A stretch of 64,000 nt of DNA from Bombus terrestris (lineage: Eukaryota > Arthropoda > Insecta > Hymenoptera > Apidae), in contig NW_025963604.1 in assembly GCF_910591885.1 (NCBI RefSeq), positions 124,001 through 188,000 on the forward strand. The letters run 5' to 3'. Shown piece by piece: positions 28,211-43,200 of the stretch; position 1 is the first letter of the stretch, and each line of letters starts with the position of its first letter. The notes under the pieces were generated by a model that ran no database searches, was not told where the DNA came from, and saw nothing but the letters and a program-made list of their open reading frames with translations. The position numbers and the translations under genes were made by a program.

Positions 28211-29970
28211 AACGTGGGACAACGTGGGACACCGTTGGACATCGTTGGACACCGTGGGACAACGTGGGACAACGTGGGACAACGTGGGACACCGTTGGAC
28301 ACCGTTGGACACCGTTGGACACCGTTGGACATCGTTGGACACCGTGGGACAACGTGGGACCACGTGGGACAACGTGGGACAACGTGGGACAACGTGGGAC
28401 ATCGTGGGACAACGTGGGACAACGTGGGACAACGTGGGACAACGTGGGACATCGTGGGACAACGTGGGACAACGTGGGACAACGTGGGACAACGTTGGAC
28501 ACCGTTGGACACCGTTGGACACCGTTGGACATCGTTGGACACCGTGGGACAACGTGGGACAACGTGGGACAACGTGGGAAACCATGGAACAACGTGGGAC
28601 AACGTGGGACACCGTTGGACATCGTTGGACATCGTTGGACACCGTGGGACAACGTGGGACAACGTGGGAAAACGTGGGACAACGTGGGACACCGTTGGAC
28701 ATCGCTGGACACCGTTGGACATCGCTGGACACCGTTGGACATCGTGGGACAACGTGGGACAACGTGGGACAACGTGGGACATCGTTGGACACCGTTGGAC
28801 ACCGTGGGACAACGTGGGACAACGTGGGACAACGTGGGACAACGTGGGACAACGTGGGACAACGTGGGACAACGTGGGACAACGTGGGACAACGTGGGAC
28901 AACGTGGGACAACGTGGGACAACGTGGGACAACGTGGGACATCGTGGGACAACGTGGGACAACGTGGGACAACGTGGGACAACGTGGGACAACGTGGGAC
29001 ACCGTTGGACATCGTTGGACACCGTGGGACAACGTGGGACAACGTGGGACAACGTGGGACACCGTTGGACACCGTTGGACACCGTTGGACACCGTTGGAC
29101 ATCGTTGGACACCGTGGGACAACGTGGGACAACGTGGGACAACGTGGGAAACCATGGAACGACGTGGGACAACGTGGGACACCGTTGGACATCGTTGGAC
29201 AACGTGGGACAACGTGGGACAACGTGGGACAACGTGGGACAACGTGGGACAACGTGGGACAACGTGGGACACCGTTGGACACCGTGGGACACCGTTGGAC
29301 ACCGTTGGACATCGTTGGACACCGTGGGACAACGTGGGACAACGTGGGACAACGTGGGACAACGTGGGACAACGTGGGACAACGTGGGACAACGTGGGAC
29401 AACGTGGGACAACGTGGGACAACGTGGGACAACGTGGGACAACGTGGGACAACGTGGGACAACGTGGGACAACGTGGGACAACGTGGGACAACGTGGGAC
29501 AACGTGGGACAACGTGGGACATCGTTGGACACCGTTGGACACCGTGGGACAACGTGGGACAACGTGGGACAACGTGGGACAACGTGGGACAACGTGGGAC
29601 ATCGTGGGACAACGTGGGACAACGTGGGACAACGTGGGACAACGTGGGACATCGTTGGACACCGTTGGACACCGTGGGACAACGTGGGACAACGTGGGAC
29701 ATCGTGGGACAACGTGGGACAACGTGGGACAACGTGGGACAACGTGGGACAACGTGGGACAACGTGGGACAACGTGGGACAACGTGGGACAACGTGGGAC
29801 ACCGTTGGACATCGTTGGACAACGTGGGACAACGTGGGACAACGTGGGACAACGTGGGACAACGTGGGACAACGTGGGACACCGTTGGACACCGTTGGAC
29901 ACCGTTGGACACCGTTGGACATCGTTGGACACCGTGGGACAACGTGGGACAACGTGGGAAACCATGGAAC
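28131..29970. repeat. 2.9-kb-offset repeat, copy 1
   Basis: aacgcgggac 28131, E 28171, cacgtgggac 28361, N 28581, H 28661 and the L-B-L string at 28701-28730 recur at +2,900. Offsets then rise in 10-bp steps to 2,910, 2,920 (N 29151), 2,930 (C 29521, E 29601) and 2,940 (N 29961). Each step is one more A unit in the second copy. A private unit gacgtgggac follows N at 29161. Confidence 0.87.
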
Positions 29971-31030
29971 AACGTGGGACAACGTGGGACACCGTTGGAC
30001 ATCGTTGGACATCGTTGGACACCGTGGGACAACGTGGGACAACGTGGGACAACGTGGGACATCGTGGGACAACGTGGGACAACGTGGGACAACGTGGGAC
30101 AACGTGGGACATCGTTGGACACCGTTGGACACCGTGGGACAACGTGGGACAACGTGGGACAACGTGGGACAACGTGGGACAACGTGGGACAACGTGGGAC
30201 AACGTGGGACAACGTGGGACAACGTGGGACAACGTGGGACAACGTGGGACAACGTGGGACAACGTGGGACATCGTTGGACACCGTTGGACACCGTGGGAC
30301 AACGTGGGACAACGTGGGACAACGTGGGACAACGTGGGACATCGTGGGACAACGTGGGACAACGTGGGACAACGTGGGACAACGTGGGACATCGTTGGAC
30401 ACCGTTGGACACCGTGGGACAACGTGGGACAACGTGGGACAACGTGGGACAACGTGGGACAACGTGGGACAACGTGGGACAACGTGGGACAACGTGGGAC
30501 AACGTGGGACAACGTGGGACAACGTGGGACAACGTGGGACACCGTTGGACATCGTTGGACAACGTGGGACAACGTGGGACAACGTGGGACAACGTGGGAC
30601 AACGTGGGACAACGTGGGACACCGTTGGACACCGTTGGACACCGTTGGACACCGTTGGACATCGTTGGACACCGTGGGACAACGTGGGACAACGTGGGAC
30701 AACGTGGGAAACCATGGAACAACGTGGGACAACGTGGGACACCGTTGGACATCGTTGGACATCGTTGGACACCGTGGGACAACGTGGGACAACGTGGGAA
30801 GACGTGGGACAACGTGGGAAAACGTGGGACAACGTGGGACACCGTTGGACATCGCTGGACACCGTTGGACATCGTTGGACACCGTGGGACAACGTGGGAC
30901 AACGTGGGACAACGTGGGACAACGTGGGACATCGTGGGACAACGTGGGACAACGTGGGACAACGTGGGACAACGTGGGACAACGTGGGACACCGTTGGAC
31001 ATCGTTGGACACCGTGGGACAACGTGGGAC

Positions 31031-32910
31031 AACGCGGGACAACGTGGGACAACGTGGGACAACGTGGGACATCGTGGGACAACGTGGGACAACGTGGGAC
31101 AACGTGGGACAACGTGGGACAACGTGGGACACCGTTGGACATCGTTGGACACCGTGGGACAACGTGGGACAACGTGGGACAACGTGGGACACCGTTGGAC
31201 ACCGTTGGACACCGTTGGACACCGTTGGACATCGTTGGACACCGTGGGACAACGTGGGACCACGTGGGACAACGTGGGACAACGTGGGACAACGTGGGAC
31301 ATCGTGGGACAACGTGGGACAACGTGGGACAACGTGGGACAACGTGGGACATCGTGGGACAACGTGGGACAACGTGGGACAACGTGGGACACCGTTGGAC
31401 ACCGTTGGACACCGTTGGACACCGTTGGACATCGTTGGACACCGTGGGACAACGTGGGACAACGTGGGACAACGTGGGAAACCATGGAACAACGTGGGAC
31501 AACGTGGGACACCGTTGGACATCGTTGGACATCGTTGGACACCGTGGGACAACGTGGGACAACGTGGGAAAACGTGGGACAACGTGGGACACCGTTGGAC
31601 ATCGCTGGACACCGTTGGACATCGCTGGACACCGTTGGACATCGTGGGACAACGTGGGACAACGTGGGACAACGTGGGACAACGTGGGACATCGTTGGAC
31701 ACCGTTGGACACCGTGGGACAACGTGGGACAACGTGGGACAACGTGGGACAACGTGGGACAACGTGGGACAACGTGGGACAACGTGGGACAACGTGGGAC
31801 AACGTGGGACAACGTGGGACAACGTGGGACAACGTGGGACAACGTGGGACAACGTGGGACATCGTGGGACAACGTGGGACAACGTGGGACAACGTGGGAC
31901 AACGTGGGACAACGTGGGACACCGTTGGACATCGTTGGACACCGTGGGACAACGTGGGACAACGTGGGACAACGTGGGACACCGTTGGACACCGTTGGAC
32001 ACCGTTGGACACCGTTGGACATCGTTGGACACCGTGGGACAACGTGGGACAACGTGGGACAACGTGGGAAACCATGGAACAACGTGGGACAACGTGGGAC
32101 ACCGTGGGACATCGTTGGACAACGTGGGACAACGTGGGACAACGTGGGACAACGTGGGACAACGTGGGACAACGTGGGACAACGTGGGACACCGTTGGAC
32201 ACCGTGGGACACCGTTGGACACCGTTGGACATCGTTGGACACCGTGGGACAACGTGGGACAACGTGGGACAACGTGGGACAACGTGGGACAACGTGGGAC
32301 AACGTGGGACAACGTGGGACAACGTGGGACAACGTGGGACAACGTGGGACAACGTGGGACAACGTGGGACAACGTGGGACAACGTGGGACAACGTGGGAC
32401 AACGTGGGACAACGTGGGACAACGTGGGACAACGTGGGACAACGTGGGACATCGTTGGACACCGTTGGACACCGTGGGACAACGTGGGACAACGTGGGAC
32501 AACGTGGGACAACGTGGGACAACGTGGGACATCGTGGGACAACGTCGGACAACGTGGGACAACGTGGGACAACGTGGGACATCGTTGGACACCGTTGGAC
32601 ACCGTGGGACAACGTGGGACAACGTGGGACAACGTGGGACAACGTGGGACAACGTGGGACAACGTGGGACAACGTGGGACAACGTGGGACAACGTGGGAC
32701 AACGTGGGACAACGTGGGACAACGTGGGACACCGTTGGACATCGTTGGACAACGTGGGACAACGTGGGACAACGTGGGACAACGTGGGACAACGTGGGAC
32801 AACGTGGGACACCGTTGGACACCGTTGGACACCGTTGGACACCGTTGGACATCGTTGGACACCGTGGGACAACGTGGGACAACGTGGGACAACGTGGGAA
32901 ACCATGGAAC
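31031..32910. repeat. 2.9-kb-offset repeat, copy 2
   Basis: This is the second copy of 28131-29970. Landmarks are aacgcgggac 31031, cacgtgggac 31261, N 31481, H 31561, L 31601 and 31621, N 32071, C 32451, E 32531 and N 32901. It is 40 bp longer over the same content. aacgtcggac at 32541 is private to this copy. Confidence 0.87.
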
Positions 32911-33700
32911 AACGTGGGACAACGTGGGACACCGTTGGACATCGTTGGACATCGTTGGACACTGTGGGACAACGTGGGACAACGTGGGAAAACGTGGGAC
33001 AACGTGGGAAAACGTGGGACAACGTGGGACACCGTTGGACATCGCTGGACACCGTTGGACATCGTTGGACACCGTGGGACAACGTGGGACAACGTGGGAC
33101 AACGTGGGACAACGTGGGACAACGTGGGACAACGTGGGACAACGTGGGACAACGTGGGACAACGTGGGACATCGTGGGACAACGTGGGACAACGTGGGAC
33201 AACGTGGGACAACGTGGGACATCGTTGGACACCGTTGGACACCGTGGGACAACGTGGGACAACGTGGGACAACGTGGGACAACGTGGGACAACGTGGGAC
33301 AACGTGGGACAACGTGGGACAACATGGGACAACGTGGGACAACGTGGGACAACGTGGGACAACGTGGGACAACGTGGGACAACGTGGGACATCGTGGGAC
33401 AACGTGGGACAACGTGGGACAACGTGGGACAACGTGGGACAACGTGGGACACCGTTGGACATCGTTGGACACCGTGGGACAACGTGGGACAACGTGGGAC
33501 AACGTGGGACACCGTTGGACACCGTTGGACACCGTTGGACACCGTTGGACATCGTTGGACACCGTGGGACAACGTGGGACCACGTGGGACAACGTGGGAA
33601 ACCATGGAACAACGTGGGACAACGTGGGACACCGTTGGACATCGTTGGACAACGTGGGACAACGTGGGACAACGTGGGACAACGTGGGACAACGTGGGAC

Positions 33701-36700
33701 AACGTAGGACACCGTTGGACATCGCTGGACACCGTTGGACATCGTTGGACACCGTGGGACAACGTGGGACAACGTGGGACAACGTGGGACAACGTGGGAC
33801 AACGTGGGACAACGTGGGACAACGTGGGACAACGTGGGACAACGTGGGAAAACGTGGGACAACGTAGGACACCGTTGGACATCGCTGGACACCGTTGGAC
33901 ATCGTTGGACACCGTGGGACAACGTGGGACAACGTGGGACAACGTGGGACAACGTGGGACAACGTGGGACAACGTGGGACAACGTGGGACAACGTGGGAC
34001 AACGTGGGACAACGTGGGACAACGTGGGACAACGTGGGACAACGTGGGACATCGTGGGACAACGTGGGACAACGTGGGACAACGTGGGACAACGTGGGAC
34101 ATCGTTGGACACCGTTGGACACCGTGGGACAACGTGGGACAACGTGGGACAACGTGGGACAACTTGGGACAACGTGGGAAACCATGGAACAACGTGGGAC
34201 AACGTGGGACACCGTTGGACATCGTTGGACATCGTTGGACACCGTGGGACAACGTGGGACAACGTGGGAAAACGTGGGACAACGTAGGACACCGTTGGAC
34301 ATCGCTGGACACCGTTGGACATCGTTGGACACCGTGGGACAACGTGGGACAACGTGGGACAACGTGGGACAACGTGGGACAACGTGGGACAACGTGGGAC
34401 AACGTGGGACAACGTGGGACAACGTGGGACAACGTGGGACAACGTGGGACAACGTGGGACATCGTGGGACAACGTGGGACAACGTGGGACAACGTGGGAC
34501 AACGTGGGACATCGTTGGACACCGTGGGACACCGTGGGACAACGTGGGACAACGTGGGACAACGTGGGACAACGTGGGACAACGTGGGACAACGTGGGAC
34601 AACGTGGGACAACGTGGGACAACGTGGGACAACGTGGGACAACGTGGGACAACGTGGGACAACGTGGGACAACGTGGGACATCGTGGGACAACGTGGGAC
34701 AACGTGGGACAACGTGGGACAACGTGGGACAACGTGGGACACCGTTGGACATCGTTGGACACCGTGGGACAACGTGGGACAACGTGGGACAACGTGGGAC
34801 ACCGTTGGACACCGTTGGACACCGTTGGACACCGTTGGACATCGTTGGACACCGTGGGACAACGTGGGACAACGTGGGACAACGTGGGAAACCATGGAAC
34901 AACGTGGGACAACGTGGGACACCGTTGGACATCGTTGGACAACGTGGGACAACGTGGGACAACGTGGGACAACGTGGGACAACGTGGGACAACGTGGGAC
35001 AACGTGGGACACCGTTGGACACCGTGGGACACCGTTGGACACCGTTGGACATCGTTGGACACCGTGGGACAACGTTGGACACCGTTGGACATCGTTGGAC
35101 ACCGTGGGACAACGTGGGACAACGTGGGACAACGTGGGAAAACGTGGGACAACGTAGGACACCGTTGGACATCGCTGGACACCGTTGGACATCGTTGGAC
35201 ACCGTGGGACAACGTGGGACAACGTGGGACAACGTGGGACAACGTGGGACAACGTGGGACAACGTGGGACAACGTGGGACAACGTGGGACAACGTGGGAC
35301 AACGTGGGACAACGTGGGACAACGTGGGACAACGTGGGACAACGTGGGACATCGTGGGACAACGTGGGACAACGTGGGACAACGTGGGACAACGTGGGAC
35401 ATCGTTGGACACCGTTGGACACCGTGGGACAACGTGGGACAACGTGGGACAACGTGGGACAACGTGGGACAACGTGGGACAACGTGGGACAACGTGGGAC
35501 AACGTGGGACAACGTGGGACAACGTGGGACAACGTGGGACAACGTGGGACAACGTGGGACAACGTGGGACATCGTGGGACAACGTGGGACAACGTGGGAC
35601 AACGTGGGACAACGTGGGACAACGTGGGACACCGTTGGACATCGTTGGACACCGTGGGACAACGTGGGACAACGTGGGACAACGTGGGACACCGTTGGAC
35701 ACCGTTGGACACCGTTGGACACCGTTGGACATCGTTGGACACCGTGGGACAACGTGGGACAACGTGGGACAACGTGGGAAACCATGGAACAACGTGGGAC
35801 AACGTGGGACACCGTTGGACATCGTTGGACAACGTGGGACAACGTGGGACAACGTGGGACAACGTGGGACAACGTGGGACAACGTGGGACACCGTTGGAC
35901 ACCGTGGGACACCGTTGGACACCTTTGGACATCGTTGGACACCGTGGGACAACGTGGGACAACGTGGGACAACGTGGGACAACGTGGGACAACGTGGGAC
36001 AACGTGGGACACCGTTGGACATCGTTGGACACCGTGGGACAACGTGGGACAACGTGGGACAACGTGGGACACCGTTGGACACCGTTGGACACCGTTGGAC
36101 ACCGTTGGACATCGTTGGACACCGTGGGACAACGTGGGACAACGTGGGACAACGTGGGAAACCATGGAACAACGTGGGACAACGTGGGACACCGTTGGAC
36201 ATCGTTGGACAACGTGGGACAACGTGGGACAACGTGGGACAACGTGGGACAACGTGGGACAACGTGGGACAACGTGGGACAACGTGGGACAACGTGGGAC
36301 ACCGTTGGACACCGTGGGACACCGTTGGACACCGTCGGACATCGTTGGACACCGTGGGACAACGTGGGACAACGTGGGACAACGTGGGACAACGTGGGAC
36401 AACGTGGGACAACGTGGGACAACGTGGGACAACGTGGGACAACGTGGGACAACGTGGGACATCGTGGGACAACGTGGGACAACGTGGGACAACGTGGGAC
36501 AACGTGGGACACCGTTGGACAACGTGGGACACCGTTGGACATCGTTGGACACCGTGGGACAACGTGGGACAACGTGGGACAACGTGGGAAACCATGGAAC
36601 AACGTGGGACAACGTGGGACACCGTTGGACATCGTTGGACAACGTGGGACAACGTGGGACAACGTGGGACAACGTGGGACAACGTGGGACAACGTGGGAC

Positions 36701-37770
36701 ACCGTTGGACACCGTGGGACACCTTTGGACACCGTTGGACATCGTTGGACACCGTGGGACAACGTGGGACAACGTGGGACAACGTGGGACAACGTGGGAC
36801 AACGTGGGACAACGTGGGACAACGTGGGACAACGTGGGACAACGTGGGACAACGTGGGACAACGTGGGACACCGTTGGACAACGTGGGACACCGTTGGAC
36901 ATCGTTGGACACCGTGGGACAACGTGGGACAACGTGGGACAACGTGGGACAACGTGGGACAACGTGGGACACCGTTGGACATCGTTGGACATCGTTGGAC
37001 ATCGTGGGACACCGTTGGACATCGTTGGACATCGTTGGACACCGTTGGACACCGTTGGACAACGTGGGACATCGTGGGACAACGTGGGACAACGTGGGAC
37101 ACCGTTGGACACCGTGGGACACCGTTGGACACCGTGGGACACCGTTGGACACCGTTGGACACCGTTGGACATCGTTGGACATCGTTGGACATCGTGGGAC
37201 ACCGTTGGACATCGTTGGACATCGTTGGACACCGTGGGACAACGTGGGACAACGTGGGACAACGTGGGACAACGTGGGACAACGTGGGACAACGTGGGAC
37301 AACGTGGGACAACGTGGGACAACGTGGGACAACGTGGGACAACGTGGGACACCGTTGGACATCGCTGGACACCGTTGGACATCGCTGGACACCGTTGGAC
37401 ATCGTGGGACAACGTGGGACAACGTGGGACAACGTGGGACAACGTGGGACATCGTTGGACACCGTTGGACACCGTGGGACACCGTTGGACATCGTTGGAC
37501 ACCGTGGGACAACGTGGGACAACGTGGGACAACGTGGGACAACGTGGGACAACGTGGGACAACGTGGGACAACGTGGGACAACGTGGGACAACGTGGGAC
37601 AACGTGGGACAACGTGGGACAACGTGGGACACCGTTGGACATCGCTGGACACCGTTGGACATCGTTGGACACCGTGGGACAACGTGGGACAACGTGGGAC
37701 AACGTGGGAAAACGTGGGACAACGTAGGACACCGTTGGACATCGCTGGACACCGTTGGACATCGTTGGAC
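33701..37770. repeat. Five cassettes with a TAG-bearing unit (aacgtaggac-B-L-B-C-D)
   Basis: aacgtaggac followed by B-L-B-C-D occurs at 33701, 33861, 34281, 35151 and 37721. The last four also have H two units before. Spacings are 160, 420, 870 and 2,570 bp, so this is not one tandem period. Elsewhere the same word has plain A in this place (for example 8191-8260). One G-to-A change was therefore copied at least four times within 4 kb. At 49871 the same slot holds a different change, aacgtgtgac. The coordinates cover all five cassettes. Confidence 0.85.
37051..37480. repeat. 430-bp segment, copy 1 (partner at 41241)
   Basis: The unit string from 37051 to 37480 matches 41241-41670 unit for unit at +4,190. 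It contains B-D-B-D, then B-B-B-C-C-E-B-C-C-D, a run of A, B-L-B-L-B-E, A units and C-B-D. Both ends are sharp: the units at 37041 and 37481 differ from 41231 and 41671. Confidence 0.87.
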
Positions 37771-38920
37771 ACCGTGGGACAACGTGGGACAACGTGGGAC
37801 AACGTGGGACAACGTGGGACAACGTGGGACAACGTGGGACAACGTGGGACAACGTGGGACAACGTGGGACAACGTGGGACAACGTGGGACAACGTGGGAC
37901 AACGTGGGACAACGTGGGACATCGTGGGACAACGTGGGACAACGTGGGACAACGTGGGACAACGTGGGACATCGTTGGACACCGTTGGACACCGTGGGAC
38001 AACGTGGGACAACGTGGGACAACGTGGGACAACGTGGGACAACGTGGGACAACGTGGGACAACGTGGGACAACGTGGGACAACGTGGGACAACGTGGGAC
38101 AACGTGGGACAACGTGGGACAACGTGGGACAACGTGGGACATCGTGGGACAACGTGGGACAACGTGGGACAACGTGGGACAACGTGGGACAACGTGGGAC
38201 ACCGTTGGACACCGTTGGACACCGTGGGACAACGTGGGACAACGTGGGACAACGTGGGACACCGTTGGACACCGTTGGACACCGTTGGACACCGTTGGAC
38301 ATCGTTGGACACCGTGGGACAACGTGGGACAACGTGGGACAACGTGGGAAACCATGGAACAACGTGGGACAACGTGGGACACCGTTGGACATCGTTGGAC
38401 AACGTGGGACAACGTGGGACAACGTGGGACAACGTGGGACAACGTGGGACAACGTGGGACAACGTGGGACACCGTTGGACACCGTGGGACACCGTTGGAC
38501 ACCGTTGGACATCGTTGGACACCGTGGGACAACGTGGGACAACGTGGGACAACGTGGGACAACGTGGGACAACGTGGGACAACGTGGGACACCGTTGGAC
38601 ATCGTTGGACACCGTGGGACAACGTGGGACAACGTGGGACAACGTGGGACACCGTTGGACACCGTTGGACACCGTTGGACACCGTTGGACATCGTTGGAC
38701 ACCGTGGGACAACGTGGGACAACGTGGGACAACGTGGGAAACCATGGAACAACGTGGGACAACGTGGGACACCGTTGGACATCGTTGGACAACGTGGGAC
38801 AACGTGGGACAACGTGGGACAACGTGGGACAACGTGGGACAACGTGGGACAACGTGGGACAACGTGGGACAACGTGGGACACCGTTGGACACCGTGGGAC
38901 ACCGTGGGACACCGTTGGAC

Positions 38921-40580
38921 ATCGCTGGACACCGTTGGACATCGCTGGACACCGTTGGACATCGTGGGACAACGTGGGACAACGTGGGACAACGTGGGAC
39001 AACGTGGGACATCGTTGGACACCGTTGGACACCGTGGGACAACGTGGGACAACGTGGGACAACGTGGGACAACGTGGGACAACGTGGGACAACGTGGGAC
39101 AACGTGGGACAACGTGGGACAACGTGGGACAACGTGGGACAACGTGGGACAACGTGGGACAACGTGGGACAACGTGGGACAACGTGGGACAACGTGGGAC
39201 ATCGTGGGACAACGTGGGACAACGTGGGACAACGTGGGACAACGTGGGCCAACGTGGGACACCGTTGGACATCGTTGGACACCGTGGGACAACGTGGGAC
39301 AACGTGGGACAACGTGGGACACCGTTGGACACCGTTGGACACCGTTGGACACCGTTGGACATCGTTGGACACCGTGGGACAACGTGGGACAACGTGGGAC
39401 AACGTGGGAAACCATGGAACAACGTGGGACAACGTGGGACACCGTTGGACATCGTTGGACAACGTGGGACAACGTGGGACAACGTGGGACAACGTGGGAC
39501 AACGTGGGACAACGTGGGACACCGTTGGACACCGTGGGACACCGTTGGACACCGTTGGACATCGTTGGACACCGTGGGACAACGTGGGACAACGTGGGAC
39601 AACGTGGGACAACGTGGGACAACGTGGGACAACGTGGGACAACGTGGGGCAACGTGGGACAACGTGGGACAACGTGGGACACCGTTGGACACCGTTGGAC
39701 AACGTGGGACAACGTGGGACAACGTGGGACAACGTGGGACAACGTGGGACAACGTGGGACAACGTGGGACATCGTGGGACAACGTGGGACAACGTGGGAC
39801 AACGTGGGACAACGTGGGACAACGTGGGACACCGTTGGACATCGTTGGACACCGTGGGACAACGTGGGACAACGTGGGAGAACGTGGGACACCGTTGGAC
39901 ACCGTTGGACACCGTTGGACACCGTTGGACATCGTTGGACACCGTGGGACAACGTGGGACCACGTGGGACAACGTGGGAAACCATGGAACAACGTGGGAC
40001 AACGTGGGACACCGTTGGACATCGTTGGACAACGTGGGACAACGTGGGACAACGTGGGACAACGTGGGACAACGTGGGACAACGTGGGACATCGTGGGAC
40101 AACGTGGGACAACGTGGGACAACGTGGGACAACGTGGGACATCGTGGGACAACGTGGGACAACGTGGGACAACGTGGGACACCGTTGGACACCGTTGGAC
40201 ACCGTTGGACACCGTTGGACATCGTTGGACACCGTGGGACAACGTGGGACAACGTGGGACAACGTGGGAAACCATGGAACAACGTGGGACAACGTGGGAC
40301 ACCGTTGGACATCGTTGGACATCGTTGGACACCGTGGGACAACGTGGGACAACGTGGGAAAACGTGGGACAACGTGGGACACCGTTGGACATCGCTGGAC
40401 ACCGTTGGACATCGCTGGACACCGTTGGACATCGTGGGACAACGTGGGACAACGTGGGACAACGTGGGACAACGTGGGACATCGTTGGACACCGTTGGAC
40501 ACCGTGGGACAACGTGGGACAACGTGGGACAACGTGGGACAACGTGGGACAACGTGGGACAACGTGGGACAACGTGGGAC
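38921..40580. repeat. 2,620-bp-offset repeat, copy 1
   Basis: L 38921 recurs at 41551 (+2,630). aacgtggggc 39641, aacgtgggag 39871, N 39981 and 40271, L 40391 and C 40481 recur at +2,620. A private unit aacgtgggcc is at 39241. cacgtgggac at 39961 is plain A in the partner (42581). The match ends at 40580, where B replaces A. Confidence 0.88.
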
Positions 40581-40590
40581 ACCGTTGGAC

Positions 40591-41240
40591 ATCGTTGGAC
40601 ACCGTGGGACAACGTGGGACAACGTGGGACAACGTGGGACACCGTTGGACACCGTTGGACACCGTTGGACACCGTTGGACATCGTTGGACACCGTGGGAC
40701 AACGTGGGACAACGTGGGACAACGTGGGAAACCATGGAACAACGTGGGACAACGTGGGACACCGTTGGACATCGTTGGACAACGTGGGACAACGTGGGAC
40801 AACGTGGGACAACGTGGGACAACGTGGGACAACGTGGGACAACGTGGGACACCGTTGGACACCGTGGGACACCGTTGGACACCGTTGGACATCGTTGGAC
40901 ACCGTGGGACAACGTGGGACATCGTGGGACAACGTGGGACAACGTGGGACAACGTGGGACAACGTGGGACAACGTGGGACACCGTTGGACATCGTTGGAC
41001 ACCGTGGGACAACGTGGGACAACGTGGGACAACGTGGGACACCGTTGGACACCGTTGGACACCGTTGGACACCGTTGGACATCGTTGGACACCGTGGGAC
41101 AACGTGGGACAACGTGGGACAACGTGGGAAACCATGGAACAACGTGGGACAACGTGGGACACCGTTGGACATCGTTGGACAACGTGGGACAACGTGGGAC
41201 AACGTGGGACAACGTGGGACAACGTGGGACAACGTGGGAC
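40591..41240. repeat. 650-bp segment copied at +2,940 (to 43531-44180)
   Basis: C-D at 40591, N 40731, E 40921 and N 41131 recur at 43531, 43671, 43861 and 44071. The offset is 320 bp more than in the adjoining 2,620-bp block, which places a 320-bp difference between 43200 and 43530. The partner carries the private unit gccgttggac at 44101. Confidence 0.83.
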
Positions 41241-41670
41241 ACCGTTGGACAACGTGGGACATCGTGGGACAACGTGGGACAACGTGGGACACCGTTGGAC
41301 ACCGTGGGACACCGTTGGACACCGTGGGACACCGTTGGACACCGTTGGACACCGTTGGACATCGTTGGACATCGTTGGACATCGTGGGACACCGTTGGAC
41401 ATCGTTGGACATCGTTGGACACCGTGGGACAACGTGGGACAACGTGGGACAACGTGGGACAACGTGGGACAACGTGGGACAACGTGGGACAACGTGGGAC
41501 AACGTGGGACAACGTGGGACAACGTGGGACAACGTGGGACACCGTTGGACATCGCTGGACACCGTTGGACATCGCTGGACACCGTTGGACATCGTGGGAC
41601 AACGTGGGACAACGTGGGACAACGTGGGACAACGTGGGACATCGTTGGACACCGTTGGACACCGTGGGAC
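41241..41670. repeat. 430-bp segment, copy 2
   Basis: This is the copy of 37051-37480 at +4,190. It lies across the boundary between two 2,620-bp copies, so it was either inserted there or was part of the segment before that duplication. Confidence 0.85.
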
Positions 41671-43200
41671 AACGTGGGACAACGTGGGACAACGTGGGAC
41701 AACGTGGGACAACGTGGGACAACGTGGGACAACGTGGGACAACGTGGGACAACGTGGGACAACGTGGGACAACGTGGGACAACGTGGGACAACGTGGGAC
41801 AACGTGGGACAACGTGGGACATCGTGGGACAACGTGGGACAACGTGGGACAACGTGGGACAACGTGGGACAACGTGGGACACCGTTGGACATCGATGGAC
41901 ACCGTGGGACAACGTGGGACAACGTGGGACAACGTGGGACACCGTTGGACACCGTTGGACACCGTTGGACACCGTTGGACATCGTTGGACACCGTGGGAC
42001 AACGTGGGACAACGTGGGACAACGTGGGAAACCATGGAACAACGTGGGACAACGTGGGACACCGTTGGACATCGTTGGACAACGTGGGACAACGTGGGAC
42101 AACGTGGGACAACGTGGGACAACGTGGGACAACGTGGGACACCGTTGGACACCGTGGGACACCGTTGGACACCGTTGGACATCGTTGGACACCGTGGGAC
42201 AACGTGGGACAACGTGGGACAACGTGGGACAACGTGGGACAACGTGGGACAACGTGGGACAACGTGGGGCAACGTGGGACAACGTGGGACAACGTGGGAC
42301 ACCGTTGGACACCGTTGGACAACGTGGGACAACGTGGGACAACGTGGGACAACGTGGGACAACGTGGGACAACGTGGGACAACGTGGGACATCGTGGGAC
42401 AACGTGGGACAACGTGGGACAACGTGGGACAACGTGGGACAACGTGGGACACCGTTGGACATCGTTGGACACCGTGGGACAACGTGGGACAACGTGGGAG
42501 AACGTGGGACACCGTTGGACACCGTTGGACACCGTTGGACACCGTTGGACATCGTTGGACACCGTGGGACAACGTGGGACAACGTGGGACAACGTGGGAA
42601 ACCATGGAACAACGTGGGACAACGTGGGACACCGTTGGACATCGTTGGACAACGTGGGACAACGTGGGACAACGTGGGACAACGTGGGACAACGTGGGAC
42701 AACGTGGGACATCGTGGGACAACGTGGGACAACGTGGGACAACGTGGGACAACGTGGGACATCGTGGGACAACGTGGGACAACGTGGGACAACGTGGGAC
42801 ACCGTTGGACACCGTTGGACACCGTTGGACACCGTTGGACATCGTTGGACACCGTGGGACAACGTGGGACAACGTGGGACAACGTGGGAAACCATGGAAC
42901 AACGTGGGACAACGTGGGACACCGTTGGACATCGTTGGACATCGTTGGACACCGTGGGACAACGTGGGACAACGTGGGAAAACGTGGGACAACGTGGGAC
43001 ACCGTTGGACATCGCTGGACACCGTTGGACATCGCTGGACACCGTTGGACATCGTGGGACAACGTGGGACAACGTGGGACAACGTGGGACAACGTGGGAC
43101 ATCGTTGGACACCGTTGGACACCGTGGGACAACGTGGGACAACGTGGGACAACGTGGGACAACGTGGGACAACGTGGGACAACGTGGGACAACGTGGGAC
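41551..43200. repeat. 2,620-bp-offset repeat, copy 2
   Basis: This is the second copy of 38921-40580. Landmarks are L 41551 and 41571, aacgtggggc 42261, aacgtgggag 42491, N 42601 and 42891, L 43011 and 43031 and C 43101. A private unit atcgatggac is at 41891. Confidence 0.88.
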
